Source: Arcobacter roscoffensis (GTDB lineage: Bacteria > Campylobacterota > Campylobacteria > Campylobacterales > Arcobacteraceae). From it: DNA of 64,000 nucleotides. Positions 44,745-54,628 of this stretch are shown here, piece by piece (within the stretch, counting starts at the first letter, position 1; each line of letters begins with the position of its first letter). The stretch covers positions 3,090,194 to 3,154,193 of the forward strand of contig NZ_CP100595.1 of assembly GCF_024267655.1 (NCBI RefSeq). The letters are read 5' to 3'. Below the pieces are notes generated by a model. The model did not search any database and was not told where the DNA came from. It saw only the letters and a program-made list of their open reading frames with translations. The translations under genes were made by a program, and so were the position numbers.

Positions 44745-44780
44745 AGTATATAGCCCTTTAAAAAGAAAGGGAAAATAAAT

Positions 44781-45011
44781 ATGCATGAAAAACCTTATAG
44801 ATCTATCGTAAAGACTATATCTTGGAGAACTCTAGGAACTCTTGACACAATCATCATCTCTTATTTTATTACAGGAAGTTTAGGTATGGCTGCCTCAATT
44901 GGTTCAATCGAACTTGTTACAAAGATGATTTTATACTACTTCCATGAAAGAGCATGGAATAAGATAAATTTAGGAAGAGTTAAACCAGCAGAAAATGATT
45001 ATCAAATTTAG
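44781..45011 (+). CDS. DUF2061 small membrane protein
   Basis: The 76-residue protein shows the family pattern KTISWRTLGTLDTIIISYFITGS and IELVTKMILYYFHERAWNKI, with two short hydrophobic stretches. DUF2061 genes are often found in sulfate assimilation operons, as here directly before cysH; their role is unknown. It starts 48 bases after cysK and ends 11 bases before cysH. Confidence 0.82.
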   Translation: MHEKPYRSIVKTISWRTLGTLDTIIISYFITGSLGMAASIGSIELVTKMILYYFHERAWNKINLGRVKPAENDYQI

Positions 45012-45022
45012 GTAAGGTATTT

Positions 45023-45727
45023 ATGAGTAAAGAAATAGTAAATAGATTAAATAAAGATTTAGAAAATAAATCAACACAAGAAGTAATAGCTTTCTTTTTA
45101 GAAAACTATAAAGGTAAAGTTGCTCTAAGTTCTAGTTTAGCAGCGGAAGATCAAGCTGTAACAGACATAATGTTAAAACAAGACAAAGAAGCCAGAATTT
45201 TCACACTTGATACAGGAAGACTACACCCAGAAACTTACGATGTGATGGATGCAACAAACTTAAAATACAATATTAAAATTGATGTATTTTTTCCAGATAG
45301 CCAAAAAGTTCAAGAATTATACCAAGACCAAGGTGTAAATGGACATTTTGAAAGTATTGAGAAAAGAAAAAACTGTTGTGGAATTAGAAAAATTGAGCCT
45401 TTAAAAAGAGCACTAAAAGATTTAGATGTTTGGATTACAGGACTTAGAGCAGCTCAAAGTGTAACAAGAACTGATATGCCAGTAATTGAATGGGATGAAG
45501 CTTTTGAAGTTATTAAAGTAAATCCTATTATCAACTGGAATGAAGAAGATGTATGGAACTACATCAAAGAAAATAGAGTTCCATACAACAAGTTACATGA
45601 CCAAGGCTTCCCAAGTATTGGATGCGCACCATGTACAAGAGCCGTAAAAGAAGGTGAAGACATAAGAGCCGGAAGATGGTGGTGGGAGAACCCAGAACAC
45701 AAAGAGTGTGGTTTACACAAGAAATAA
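45023..45727 (+). CDS. cysH: Adenylylsulfate reductase, assimilatory (CysH type)
   Basis: The 234-residue enzyme reduces activated sulfate to sulfite with thioredoxin. The Cys pairs KNCCGIRKIEPLKRAL and IGCAPCTRAV form the CC..CxxC set that binds a [4Fe-4S] cluster. Cluster-bearing members usually act on APS, which fits the lack of a cysC kinase nearby. The catalytic Cys is in the tail KECGLHKK. The SSSLAAEDQA P-loop-like motif is near residue 36. Confidence 0.93.
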   Translation: MSKEIVNRLNKDLENKSTQEVIAFFLENYKGKVALSSSLAAEDQAVTDIMLKQDKEARIFTLDTGRLHPETYDVMDATNLKYNIKIDVFFPDSQKVQELYQDQGVNGHFESIEKRKNCCGIRKIEPLKRALKDLDVWITGLRAAQSVTRTDMPVIEWDEAFEVIKVNPIINWNEEDVWNYIKENRVPYNKLHDQGFPSIGCAPCTRAVKEGEDIRAGRWWWENPEHKECGLHKK

Positions 45728-45736
45728 AGGAATAAA

Positions 45737-46651
45737 ATGGAAATTAGTAATGAAAGATTAACACATTTAAAACAGCTTGAAGCTGAGTCTATGCATATTA
45801 TGAAAGAAGTTGTAGCAGAGTTTTCTAACCCTGGCATGCTTTATTCAGTAGGAAAAGACTCTTCTGTAATGCTACATATTTTACAAAAAGCATTTTACCC
45901 AGCACCTCCTCCATTACCTTTAATGCACGTGGATACAAAATGGAAATTCAAAGAAATGATTGAATTTAGAGACAGACGTGCTAAAGAAGTTGGAATGGAA
46001 TTAATTGTTTACTCAAACCCTAAAGGTTTAGAGATGGATATTTCTCCATTTGAACATGGAAGTTCACTACATACAGAAGTTATGAAAACAGAAGGTTTAA
46101 AAAACGCTTTAAATATCCAAAAGTTTGACGCTGTATTTGGTGGGGCTAGAAGAGATGAAGAAAAATCAAGAGCGAAAGAGAGAATCTACTCTTTTAGAGA
46201 TAAAAACCATAGATGGGATCCAAAGAACCAAAGACCAGAATTATGGAATATCTACAATGGTAAACACACACAAGGTGAGTCTATTAGAGTATTCCCATTA
46301 TCAAACTGGACAGAACTTGATATTTGGCAATATATCTATTTAGAAAATATTGATATTCCTGATTTATACTTCTCAAAAGAAAGAGAAGTTGTAGAGTACA
46401 TGGGTACAAAAATCATGGTAGATGATGATAGAGTTCCTGAAGAGCTTAGAAAAACAGCTAAAAAAGAGAAAGTTAGATTTAGAACACTTGGTTGTTATCC
46501 TTTAACAGGAGCAGTTGAGAGTGAAGCTTCTACTTTACCAGAGATTATTCAAGAGATGTTAACTTGTACTACATCTGAGAGACAAGGTAGACTAATAGAT
46601 AGTGATGGTGACGCATCAATGGAAAAAAAGAAACAAGAAGGGTATTTTTAA
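45737..46651 (+). CDS. cysD: Sulfate adenylyltransferase subunit 2
   Basis: The 304-residue ATP pyrophosphatase subunit makes APS from sulfate and ATP with CysN. The PP-loop motif [13 protein letters not shown] is near residue 37, and [17 protein letters not shown], with [10 protein letters not shown] later, is diagnostic of CysD. It is 9 bases downstream of cysH with AAAGGA before the ATG, and 1 base separates it from cysN. Confidence 0.96.
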   Translation: MEISNERLTHLKQLEAESMHIMKEVVAEFSNPGMLYSVGKDSSVMLHILQKAFYPAPPPLPLMHVDTKWKFKEMIEFRDRRAKEVGMELIVYSNPKGLEMDISPFEHGSSLHTEVMKTEGLKNALNIQKFDAVFGGARRDEEKSRAKERIYSFRDKNHRWDPKNQRPELWNIYNGKHTQGESIRVFPLSNWTELDIWQYIYLENIDIPDLYFSKEREVVEYMGTKIMVDDDRVPEELRKTAKKEKVRFRTLGCYPLTGAVESEASTLPEIIQEMLTCTTSERQGRLIDSDGDASMEKKKQEGYF

Positions 46652-46652
46652 G

Positions 46653-48110
46653 ATGGCACATCAATCAGATTTAATTTCAAAGAATATTGAAGCATATTTA
46701 AAAGAGCATGAAAACAAAGAGATTTTAAGATTTATTACTTGTGGTTCAGTTGATGACGGTAAATCAACTTTAATTGGAAGACTATTATATGATTCAAAAA
46801 TGATTTTTGAAGATCAATTAGCAAGTATAGAAAAAGATAGTAAAAAAGTTGGAACAACTGGTGAGAAGATTGACTTAGCACTTTTAGTTGATGGTTTAGC
46901 ATCTGAGAGAGAACAAGGTATTACTATTGATGTTGCTTATAGATTCTTCTCAACAGATAAGAGAAAGTTTATTATTGCAGATACTCCAGGTCATGAACAA
47001 TACACAAGAAACATGGCAACAGGAGCTTCAACAGCTGATTTAGCAATTATCTTAGTTGATGCAAGACAAGGTATTTTAACTCAAACTAAAAGACACTCTT
47101 ATATTGCATCACAATTAGGAATTAAAAACCTAATCGTTGCTATTAATAAGATGGACTTAGTTGATTTTAGTGAAGAAGTATTTGAAGATATTAAAAAAGG
47201 TTATCAAGAAATTATTGAATATCTTCCACATAATGAAGATTTAAATATTCAGTTTATTCCAATTTCTGCATTAGATGGAGATAATATCTTAACTAACTCA
47301 GATAAAGCACCTTGGTATACAGGTAAGCCGTTAATGGAGCTACTAGATAATACTCCTATTAATAAAAAAGAGTCTGATTCATTTAGATTACCAGTTCAAT
47401 ATGTTGTAAGACCTCACTTAAACTTTAGAGGTTTCTCTGGAACAATTGCAAGTGGTTCAATTAGCGTTGGAGATGAAATTACTGTATTACCTTCAAGAAA
47501 AACATCTAAAGTTAAATCTATTGTATCAAATGATATTAAAGATTTAAGACCTATTGGAAAAGATGAAGAAGTTGAAACTATTCAAACTGCATTTGCTCCA
47601 ATGGCTACAACAATTACACTTGAAGATGAAATAGATATTTCAAGAGGTGATATGATTGTAAAGTCAAGTGATATTCCAAAAGTATCAAATCACTTATCAG
47701 CGATGATTGTATGGATGGATGAAAAGCCATTAACTTTAAATCAAAACTATGTAATCAAAAGAGCAACTTCTGTATTAAACGGTGCTGTTAATTCAATTGA
47801 GTTTAAAAAGAACATCAATACTTTTGAAGAAGTAGAAGCCGATAAATTAGAGTTAAATGACATTGCAAAATGTACTATTTCACTTGATAGAGAAATTGCA
47901 GTTGACCCATATCATGAAAATAGATATACTGGAAGTTTCATTATTATTGATAAGTACACTAATGCTACAGTTGGTGCTGGTATGATTGTATCTTCTGTTG
48001 AAGGTTTTGCTCATTTAGAAGAAGAGACTAAAGAGTATACTCAAGCAGAAAAAGAATTAAATGAATTCATTAGAAGAAACTACCCAGAATGGAACTGTAA
48101 GGCTATCTAA
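46653..48110 (+). CDS. cysN: Sulfate adenylyltransferase subunit 1 (GTPase)
   Basis: The 485-residue EF-Tu-like GTPase drives APS synthesis with CysD. G1 is CGSVDDGKSTLIG, G3 DTPGHEQYTRNMATGAS and G4 NKMDL. The protein ends at EWNCKAI with no C-terminal APS kinase domain, so the pathway probably goes straight from APS to the CysH reductase. I chose the ATG at 46653, just after the cysD stop; the upstream in-frame ATG lies inside cysD. Its stop overlaps the next start as TAATG. Confidence 0.96.
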   Translation: MAHQSDLISKNIEAYLKEHENKEILRFITCGSVDDGKSTLIGRLLYDSKMIFEDQLASIEKDSKKVGTTGEKIDLALLVDGLASEREQGITIDVAYRFFSTDKRKFIIADTPGHEQYTRNMATGASTADLAIILVDARQGILTQTKRHSYIASQLGIKNLIVAINKMDLVDFSEEVFEDIKKGYQEIIEYLPHNEDLNIQFIPISALDGDNILTNSDKAPWYTGKPLMELLDNTPINKKESDSFRLPVQYVVRPHLNFRGFSGTIASGSISVGDEITVLPSRKTSKVKSIVSNDIKDLRPIGKDEEVETIQTAFAPMATTITLEDEIDISRGDMIVKSSDIPKVSNHLSAMIVWMDEKPLTLNQNYVIKRATSVLNGAVNSIEFKKNINTFEEVEADKLELNDIAKCTISLDREIAVDPYHENRYTGSFIIIDKYTNATVGAGMIVSSVEGFAHLEEETKEYTQAEKELNEFIRRNYPEWNCKAI

Positions 48111-49204
48111 TGTCAAGGAACCTAGCTATGGATATAGAACAAATCAAAAAAAATAAGGATGGATTAGATGTTATAAGTGACATCTATATCTATGCTGTTT
48201 TAGGTGAAAAAGCCAGTGAAGAGGATTTAGTAAGATTTAAATGGTATGGTATTCACAAACAAGAGGATACTCAAGATCATTTTTCTTTAAGAGTTCCTCT
48301 TCCTTTAGGAGAATTAAACCTAGAACAATTAAAAACTTTACAAACTATATCCACAAAATTTGCAAAAGATAGCCTATTTTTTAACACTCATCAAAAAGTA
48401 GAGTTTAAATGGCTGAAAATGCATAATTTGCCAGAGGTTTTTAATCTTTTACAAAATGTGGGATTAAAAACTATCTTTGAAGCTGGACATAATGTAAAAA
48501 ATATCATTACTTGTCCTGTAAATGGAATAGATAAAACACAAATTGCAGATGTTAGTAAAATAGCTGATAAATTAAATGAAACATTTATAGGCAATAAAAG
48601 TTTCTCTAATTTACCAAATGAACTAACAATTGCTGTAAGTGGTTATGCTCAAGGCTGTGCTTTGACATATACTCCTGATGTTAGCTTCAATGCAACAAAA
48701 AATGAAAAGGGTAAAATCGTTTACTCTGTAAGAGTTATAGGTGAGCATTTAGGATTTATTACTTCTTCTCAAATTGTTCCAACAGCAAGAGCTATTGCTA
48801 AAATCTATAAAGATTTTGGAATAAGAGATGATATTGAAGATAGTACTTTTCAATATCTAGTTGGGTCTTGGGGATTTAGTAAATTCTTTGATATTTTAGA
48901 TTCAACTGTAACATTTAGAATAAAAGATTTTGATATTGATGAAGAGTTCGTAGAAGGAAAAGCACCTAGACTTGGAATCAATGAAAGCAAGATTGATAAC
49001 CAAAGTTATATTGGATGTAAACTAAAAACTTTAGATATTGGTTCACAAAAGATTCAAGAACTTATAAACTTACTTGAAAAATATAAAGCAACAAAAGTAA
49101 AACTTACACATAAAGCAAATGTTATAGTTTTAGATGCACCAACAAATAAAGCCCAAGATTTTGCAAAAGATCTAGAAGCAATAGAATTTAATCCTTTCGT
49201 ATAA
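48110..49204 (+). CDS. Degenerate sulfite/nitrite reductase-like protein
   Basis: The 364-residue protein aligns with the first parachute domain (HFSLRVPLPLGELNLEQL), the first siroheme domain and the second parachute domain of ferredoxin-type sulfite/nitrite reductases. It stops where the Fe4S4-binding domain should begin. Only three Cys exist (135, 183, 303), none in the CX5C/CX3C cluster pattern. Arg61 is kept, but the usual TTRQ is NTHQ (92-95), the second Arg is Lys130, and LPRKFK is LPNELT (168-173). It closes the cys operon. It may be a partner or structural subunit, or have another role. Confidence 0.75.
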   Translation: MSRNLAMDIEQIKKNKDGLDVISDIYIYAVLGEKASEEDLVRFKWYGIHKQEDTQDHFSLRVPLPLGELNLEQLKTLQTISTKFAKDSLFFNTHQKVEFKWLKMHNLPEVFNLLQNVGLKTIFEAGHNVKNIITCPVNGIDKTQIADVSKIADKLNETFIGNKSFSNLPNELTIAVSGYAQGCALTYTPDVSFNATKNEKGKIVYSVRVIGEHLGFITSSQIVPTARAIAKIYKDFGIRDDIEDSTFQYLVGSWGFSKFFDILDSTVTFRIKDFDIDEEFVEGKAPRLGINESKIDNQSYIGCKLKTLDIGSQKIQELINLLEKYKATKVKLTHKANVIVLDAPTNKAQDFAKDLEAIEFNPFV

Positions 49205-49227
49205 GAGCTATATAAACGCTCTTATAC
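49199..49227 (+). terminator. Terminator of the cys operon
   Basis: GTATAAGAGC and GCTCTTATAC form a perfect 10-bp stem with a nine-base loop covering the stop codon of the reductase-like gene. The U-tract is weak. Confidence 0.6.
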
Positions 49228-49303
49228 AAAGTACAAGCAAACTCTTATATAAAATAACTTAAAATTATAAAACTAATAATCCTAACTAATTTAATGAGCA
49301 AAA

Positions 49304-50605
49304 ATGACACGAGATATATTTAAACCTTTTTTTAACGAAAATACAAAAAAATTAGACTTTTTAAAATACAACACTATTGGAAAAAGTAAAAGTGAGTATT
49401 TTGACTATACAGCATCAGGACTTGCTTTTAGACCTATTGAAAATAGAATAAGAGATGTTTTAGAAACTTACGCAAATACGCACTCTATGGAATCAACTAA
49501 TGCAAAAGCAACAACTTACTATTATGAACAAGCAAGAACTAACTTAGCTAAAAGTCTTGATGTAAATGAAGAGTTTGCAATACTTCCAAGTGGCTGTGGA
49601 ACTACTGCTGCGATTAAGCATTTACAAGAACTGCTTGGACTTTATATTCCTCCTGCAACTAAAAAGAGATACAAAATAAAAGTAGATAAATCAAAATTAC
49701 CTTTAGTTATAGTTGGACCTTATGAACATCACTCAAATGAAGTATCATTTAGAGAAGCATTATGTGAAATAAAAAGGGTTAAACTTGATGATGAAGGTTT
49801 AATCGACATGAAACACTTAAAGAAGATTTTGAAGAAAAATGAAGGAAGAGAAATTATTGGTTCTTTTTGTATTGCTTCAAATGTAACTGGGATCATTACC
49901 CCTTTCAAAAAAATTTCAAAGCTTCTTAGAAAGTATAATGCTTTAGTATGTTTTGATGCAGCTGCAAGCTCGCCATACATGAATGTACCATGTGAACTTT
50001 ATGATGCTATGTTTATGTCACCACATAAACTTCTAGGAGGTCCTGGTTCATGTGGACTTTTAATAGTTAGAAAGTCTTTAATTGATACTAAACTATCCCC
50101 TACTTTCGCTGCAGGTGGGACTGTTGAGTATGTAAATAAAGAAAGCCAAGTTTATCAAAAAAGTATCGAGTTAAGAGAAGATGCTGGAACACCTGGAATT
50201 TTACAGTTTATTAGAGCTTCATTAGCTTATCAACTAAGAAATGAAGTAGGTTTTGAGTTTATAAATGAACAAAAAACAAAACTAAAAACACTATTTATAA
50301 ATGAGTTAAATAAACTTCCAAATTGTGAAATTTATGGAAATCAAGAAGAGGACAATATAGGTATTGTATCTTTCAATATAAATAATATTGACCCTTATGA
50401 GCTATGTGCAAAAATCTCTGCTACTGATGGTTTCCAAACAAGAGCAGGATGCTCATGTGCAGGACCTTATGGACATGACTTACTAGGTATTGATGATGCA
50501 AATATCTCAAATAAACCAGGCTGGCTTAGAATCTCAATACACTATACACAAACTGAAGATGAAATACTAAATTTAGTTAATTGTATTTCAAAACAAAGTA
50601 AATAA
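49304..50605 (+). CDS. Aminotransferase class V (SufS/CsdA-like)
   Basis: The 433-residue PLP protein has the cofactor Lys in MSPHKLLGGPGSCGLL, the strand ALVCFDAAASSPY with the PLP Asp, and a Cys-rich loop TRAGCSCAGPYGHDLL near residue 385, where cysteine desulfurases carry the catalytic Cys. It may be a cysteine desulfurase or a related lyase; no Suf or Isc partner lies beside it. It is 99 bases after the cys operon and separated from it by a hairpin, so it is probably independent. Confidence 0.8.
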   Translation: MTRDIFKPFFNENTKKLDFLKYNTIGKSKSEYFDYTASGLAFRPIENRIRDVLETYANTHSMESTNAKATTYYYEQARTNLAKSLDVNEEFAILPSGCGTTAAIKHLQELLGLYIPPATKKRYKIKVDKSKLPLVIVGPYEHHSNEVSFREALCEIKRVKLDDEGLIDMKHLKKILKKNEGREIIGSFCIASNVTGIITPFKKISKLLRKYNALVCFDAAASSPYMNVPCELYDAMFMSPHKLLGGPGSCGLLIVRKSLIDTKLSPTFAAGGTVEYVNKESQVYQKSIELREDAGTPGILQFIRASLAYQLRNEVGFEFINEQKTKLKTLFINELNKLPNCEIYGNQEEDNIGIVSFNINNIDPYELCAKISATDGFQTRAGCSCAGPYGHDLLGIDDANISNKPGWLRISIHYTQTEDEILNLVNCISKQSK

Positions 50606-50637
50606 AGAACCTATTTTTAAGGTTTCTTTATTTCTTT
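50603..50637 (+). terminator. Terminator after the aminotransferase gene
   Basis: AAAGAACC and GGTTTCTTT pair with one bulge and are followed by ATTTCTTT. The stem overlaps the stop codon. Confidence 0.6.
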
Positions 50638-50713
50638 AGGATAAATTTTCTTATTTAATATAAATTTTATTTTTTGTTAAATATCTATTAATTTTTACTA
50701 TATATAATCTTCC

Positions 50714-51829
50714 ATGAGTTTTATAATATTTATAACTGTTTTTTTATCAGTATTTGCTTTTCAAACATATATAATAAAAAAACGTCTTATTGATAAACTT
50801 GAGTTTAAAGATAAGACCAAAAAGTATCTTAGCACATTTTTATATATTACATTTTTTGGGGTATGTATGTACCCAGTTGCTAGATACAACCCAGTTTTCC
50901 CTAACTGGCTATATTTCTTATTATCTTTACCTATTGGGGTGATTTTCCTTACATTTATCATAACAATTATTCACGAAATCATCTCATTTGGTGTTAAAAA
51001 AACTCCTTTTAAAGAAAATAGAAGAGCTTTTTTTAAAAAATCCTTAGATATTGGGGCTGTTTCACTTGTAGTTGGAACAAATGCAAAAGCAATGCAAAAT
51101 GCCAAAACTATTGAACTTGAAACTATAGATATAAAAATCAAAAAACTTAAGAAATCATATGAAATAGTACAACTAAGTGATATACATATTGGAGGTCTTA
51201 TTGATAAAGAGTTTATAGCAAACCTTGTAAGAAGAGTAAATTCTTTAAAGCCTGATACTATTGTAATCACAGGTGATTTGGTTGATACGAAACTGGAGTT
51301 TGCAAAACCTGCTTTAGAAGAACTATCAAAACTAAATTCAAAATATGGAACTTATTTTATAGTGGGAAATCATGAATACTTCCATGATGTGTACACTATC
51401 ATAAACTATGTAAATTCCTTAGGTATAAAAGTACTTGAAAATGAGTCAGTTTATATAGGAGATGAAAACAAAGGTTTCAACCTAGCTGGTGTTTATGATG
51501 TTTTTGGTCATAAATATGGACACTTTATTCCTAATCTTGATAAAGCATTAGAGAAAAAACAAAATTCTCCTACTATACTTTTAGCTCATCAACCAAGATA
51601 CCTAAATGATATAGATACCAAAGATATAGACTTAGCTCTTTGTGGACATACCCATGGAGGTCAAATCTTTCCTTTTAACTATTTAGTTAAACTACAACAG
51701 CCTTATGTAAGAGGTCTTAATAAACACAATGAAACTACCCAAGTTTATGTAAACAAAGGTACAGGCTTTTGGGGTCCACCTATGAGACTTGGAGCTAGTT
51801 CAGAAATTACTCATATAAAATTATCTTAA
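50714..51829 (+). CDS. Membrane-anchored metallophosphoesterase
   Basis: The 371-residue protein has about three membrane segments in the first 95 residues, a possible twin-helix anchor, then a calcineurin-like phosphoesterase domain. All metal motifs are present: LSDIHIGG, ITGDLVD, VGNHEY, LLAHQP and CGHTHGGQ. It resembles the YkuE/COG1408 group; the substrate is unknown, with UDP-sugar lipids or cyclic nucleotides as possibilities. It is a single gene with its own promoter region. Confidence 0.85.
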   Translation: MSFIIFITVFLSVFAFQTYIIKKRLIDKLEFKDKTKKYLSTFLYITFFGVCMYPVARYNPVFPNWLYFLLSLPIGVIFLTFIITIIHEIISFGVKKTPFKENRRAFFKKSLDIGAVSLVVGTNAKAMQNAKTIELETIDIKIKKLKKSYEIVQLSDIHIGGLIDKEFIANLVRRVNSLKPDTIVITGDLVDTKLEFAKPALEELSKLNSKYGTYFIVGNHEYFHDVYTIINYVNSLGIKVLENESVYIGDENKGFNLAGVYDVFGHKYGHFIPNLDKALEKKQNSPTILLAHQPRYLNDIDTKDIDLALCGHTHGGQIFPFNYLVKLQQPYVRGLNKHNETTQVYVNKGTGFWGPPMRLGASSEITHIKLS

Positions 51830-51908
51830 ATTAAAAAGTAAACATGTATACTTTTACTTATTAATAATAATTGGTATATAATATAACAATTTATAAAAAG
51901 GAATTATT

Positions 51909-52295
51909 ATGAGTGGTAAAGAAATACTTTTAGATAGCAACTCATTTATTGTTTCAGAGACAGATGAAAAAGGCTTTATAAAGTACGCAAATGATGAGTT
52001 TTGCGAGATTAGTGAGTTTACACTTGATGAACTAATAGGTAAACCACACAATATTTTAAGACATCCAGATATGCCAAAAGCAGCCTTTGCCGATCTATGG
52101 GAAACTGTACAAAGTGGTAAAATTTGGAAAGGTTTTGTAAAAAACAAAACAAAACTTGGAAATTACTATTGGGTTTATGCAACTGTTTATCCACTTGAAT
52201 CAAGTGATGGTTCAAAAGGTTACATGTCATGTAGAAAAGTAGCTTCAAGGGATGAAATAGAAAAAGCTATAGAGCTATACAAAACAATGAAATAA
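51909..52295 (+). CDS. Small PAS domain protein (Aer-like PAS)
   Basis: The 128-residue protein is a single PAS domain. [49 protein letters not shown] closely resembles Aer-type FAD-binding PAS domains and the PAS of the regulator at 17345. No output domain is present. It lies 10 bases before a chemoreceptor gene, so it probably supplies a redox or oxygen signal to that receptor as a separate soluble subunit. AAGGA precedes the ATG. Confidence 0.85.
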   Translation: MSGKEILLDSNSFIVSETDEKGFIKYANDEFCEISEFTLDELIGKPHNILRHPDMPKAAFADLWETVQSGKIWKGFVKNKTKLGNYYWVYATVYPLESSDGSKGYMSCRKVASRDEIEKAIELYKTMK

Positions 52296-52305
52296 GGAAA
52301 AAGTA

Positions 52306-54534
52306 ATGAACTTCTTAAAAAACTTACCAATCAAAAAAAAGTTATTAGTCTCTATAATAATTCCAATGCTTGCCATTTTAGTAGTATCATCTATTTTACT
52401 TTTTCAAGGTTTTAATAAATATAAAAACTATGATAAACTAGAAGTTCTTATGAATTTAAATGCAAGTATTTCTCACTTAGTACATGAAACACAAAAAGAA
52501 AGAGGTGCAACTGCTGGCTTTATTGGAAGTAAAGGGGATAAATTTAAAAATATTCTTGCTAATCAAAGAGAGCTTACAAATAAAAAATTAAATGAACTAA
52601 ATAGCTTTATATCATCAAATAATTTATATACTATTTTGAATGAAGAAAATTCAAATAGATTAAAAAAAGTTTTAAATGAAATTGGGAAAGTTAATAATAT
52701 CAGAAGTCAAGTTGATGGCTTCAACATTAGTTTAAAAAATGCCTTAGGGTACTATACAAACCTAAACTCTATGTTTTTAAAGTATATTACATTAACTGCA
52801 AAACAATCCCTTGATAATAAAATCACACTTGAAACTATGGCTTATTACTCTTTCTTGGAATCAAAAGAGAGAGCTGGTATTGAAAGAGCTGTAGGGTCTG
52901 CTATATTTGGAGCGAACAAACTTCTTCCTGGACTTCAAGCAAAATTTATTACTCTTATAGCCCAACAAGACGCACATATGTCTACATTTGAAACTTTAGC
53001 AATAAAAGAAGCAGTAAGTTTTAAAAATAGTTCTATTCAAGGAGAAGCAGTAGAAGAAGTAAATAGATTAAGAAAATTAATTATTACAAATAACAATGGG
53101 CAAGGTGATTTTAGTATAGATGCTACACATTGGTTCAAAACAATAACTAAAAAAATTAATCTTCTTAAAAAAACTGATGACTATTTATCTGAAATGGTAA
53201 TAAATGATACTATCACAAAAAAAGAAGAAGCTTTAAATAAGTTTATTTTATTAACAACGTTTTTAGTAATTGTTATTGTTCTAACTCTTTTAATTGCTTC
53301 ATATAATACAAGAACTATGATTGAATCAATTATGAAAATAAGACATGGGATTGAAGTATTCTTTGACTTTATGAATAGAAAAAGAAATACCTTTGAGCAT
53401 ATTGATGTTAGATCAAAAGGTGAGTTAGGTGAAATTGCTCAATTTATCAATAAAAACTTAGAAGTCTTAGAAGAAGAACTAGAGCAAGATATGAAATGTG
53501 TTGGTGAAGCTATTTTAGTTTTAAATAAACTAGAACAAGGAAGTTACCATAACCAAGTTATGTCAATGCCTGCAAACCCTCAAATTAGAACTTTTGCAAA
53601 AACAATAAATAAAATGCTTTTAAATCAAGAAGCCCTAATGAATAATATCTTAGATGAGTTAAATAAGTATACAAACTATAACTATTTATCAAAGATTGAA
53701 AATAAAGATATTCATGGGGAGACTAAAAAGCTAATTGATGGTATAAATGCCCTTGGTGAAGCTATTACTTCGATGTTAAGAGAAAATAAAAACAATGGTG
53801 ATACCTTAAGTCAAAACTCTAAAGAGCTTTCTTCAAATGTAGAACATCTAAATAGTTCTGCTTTATCTCAAGCTGCATCAATTGAAGAAACAGCAGCTTC
53901 TGTAGAGGAAACAACAGCATCAATTAGAGAAATCTCATCTCAAGCTATTACGATGCAAGAGCTATCAAAAGAGACCTTAACTTATGCAAATGAAGGTAAA
54001 AACCTTGCAAGTCAAACACAAAAATCCATGGAAGAAATAAATAGTGCTACACAAGAGATAAATGAAGCTATTACAATTATTGACCAAATTGCCTTCCAAA
54101 CAAATATTCTTTCACTAAACGCTGCTGTAGAAGCTGCAACAGCAGGTGAAGCAGGGAAAGGCTTTGCAGTAGTTGCACAAGAAGTAAGAAACCTTGCAGG
54201 AAGAAGTGCAGAAGCTGCAAAGGATATAAAAGAGCTAGTTGAAAAAGCAAATTTAAAAGCAGGTGAAGGTAAAAATAGTTCTGAAAAAATGATTGAAGGC
54301 TTTAGTAAACTTAATGAAAAAATAGAAAGCACTAGTGAAATCATCTCATCTGTAACTGATTCAACACAAGAGCAAAGTAGAACAATCTCACAAATTAATG
54401 AAGCTATTACAAAAATAGATCAATTAACTCAAGAAAATGCAAAAGTAGCTACAAATGCAAAAGATATTGCTTCAAAAACAAATGATATAGCCTTAGAAAT
54501 TATAAAAAACACTGATAATAAAAAATTCAACTAA
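52306..54534 (+). CDS. Methyl-accepting chemotaxis protein with NIT sensor
   Basis: The 742-residue chemoreceptor has membrane helices at about 15-33 and 307-328. The intervening periplasmic domain is of the nitrate/nitrite-sensing NIT type ([20 protein letters not shown] and [21 protein letters not shown]). A HAMP-like region and the signalling hairpin follow; the tip is [33 protein letters not shown]. It couples to CheA/CheW. It is co-transcribed with the small PAS protein. Confidence 0.92.
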   Translation: MNFLKNLPIKKKLLVSIIIPMLAILVVSSILLFQGFNKYKNYDKLEVLMNLNASISHLVHETQKERGATAGFIGSKGDKFKNILANQRELTNKKLNELNSFISSNNLYTILNEENSNRLKKVLNEIGKVNNIRSQVDGFNISLKNALGYYTNLNSMFLKYITLTAKQSLDNKITLETMAYYSFLESKERAGIERAVGSAIFGANKLLPGLQAKFITLIAQQDAHMSTFETLAIKEAVSFKNSSIQGEAVEEVNRLRKLIITNNNGQGDFSIDATHWFKTITKKINLLKKTDDYLSEMVINDTITKKEEALNKFILLTTFLVIVIVLTLLIASYNTRTMIESIMKIRHGIEVFFDFMNRKRNTFEHIDVRSKGELGEIAQFINKNLEVLEEELEQDMKCVGEAILVLNKLEQGSYHNQVMSMPANPQIRTFAKTINKMLLNQEALMNNILDELNKYTNYNYLSKIENKDIHGETKKLIDGINALGEAITSMLRENKNNGDTLSQNSKELSSNVEHLNSSALSQAASIEETAASVEETTASIREISSQAITMQELSKETLTYANEGKNLASQTQKSMEEINSATQEINEAITIIDQIAFQTNILSLNAAVEAATAGEAGKGFAVVAQEVRNLAGRSAEAAKDIKELVEKANLKAGEGKNSSEKMIEGFSKLNEKIESTSEIISSVTDSTQEQSRTISQINEAITKIDQLTQENAKVATNAKDIASKTNDIALEIIKNTDNKKFN

Positions 54535-54557
54535 AAAGAGATCTTCTCTTTTTAGTT
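54529..54557 (+). terminator. Terminator of the PAS-chemoreceptor operon
   Basis: AACTAAAAAGAGA and TCTCTTTTTAGTT form a perfect 13-bp stem with a TCT loop covering the stop codon. Confidence 0.75.
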
Positions 54558-54628
54558 AGCATTCTTAATAAAATATGAAATGAAATAAATGTACAATGTG
54601 TAACTAAGAAAATAACTTTAGGGCTAAA

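Noticed and set aside
46653..48110. CysN-CysC fusion
   Set aside because: The protein ends after the GTPase and beta-barrel domains; no APS kinase P-loop follows.
54012..54344. 110-codon ORF opposite the chemoreceptor signalling domain
   Set aside because: It is the antisense shadow of the conserved Ala-rich tip and has no ribosome binding site.
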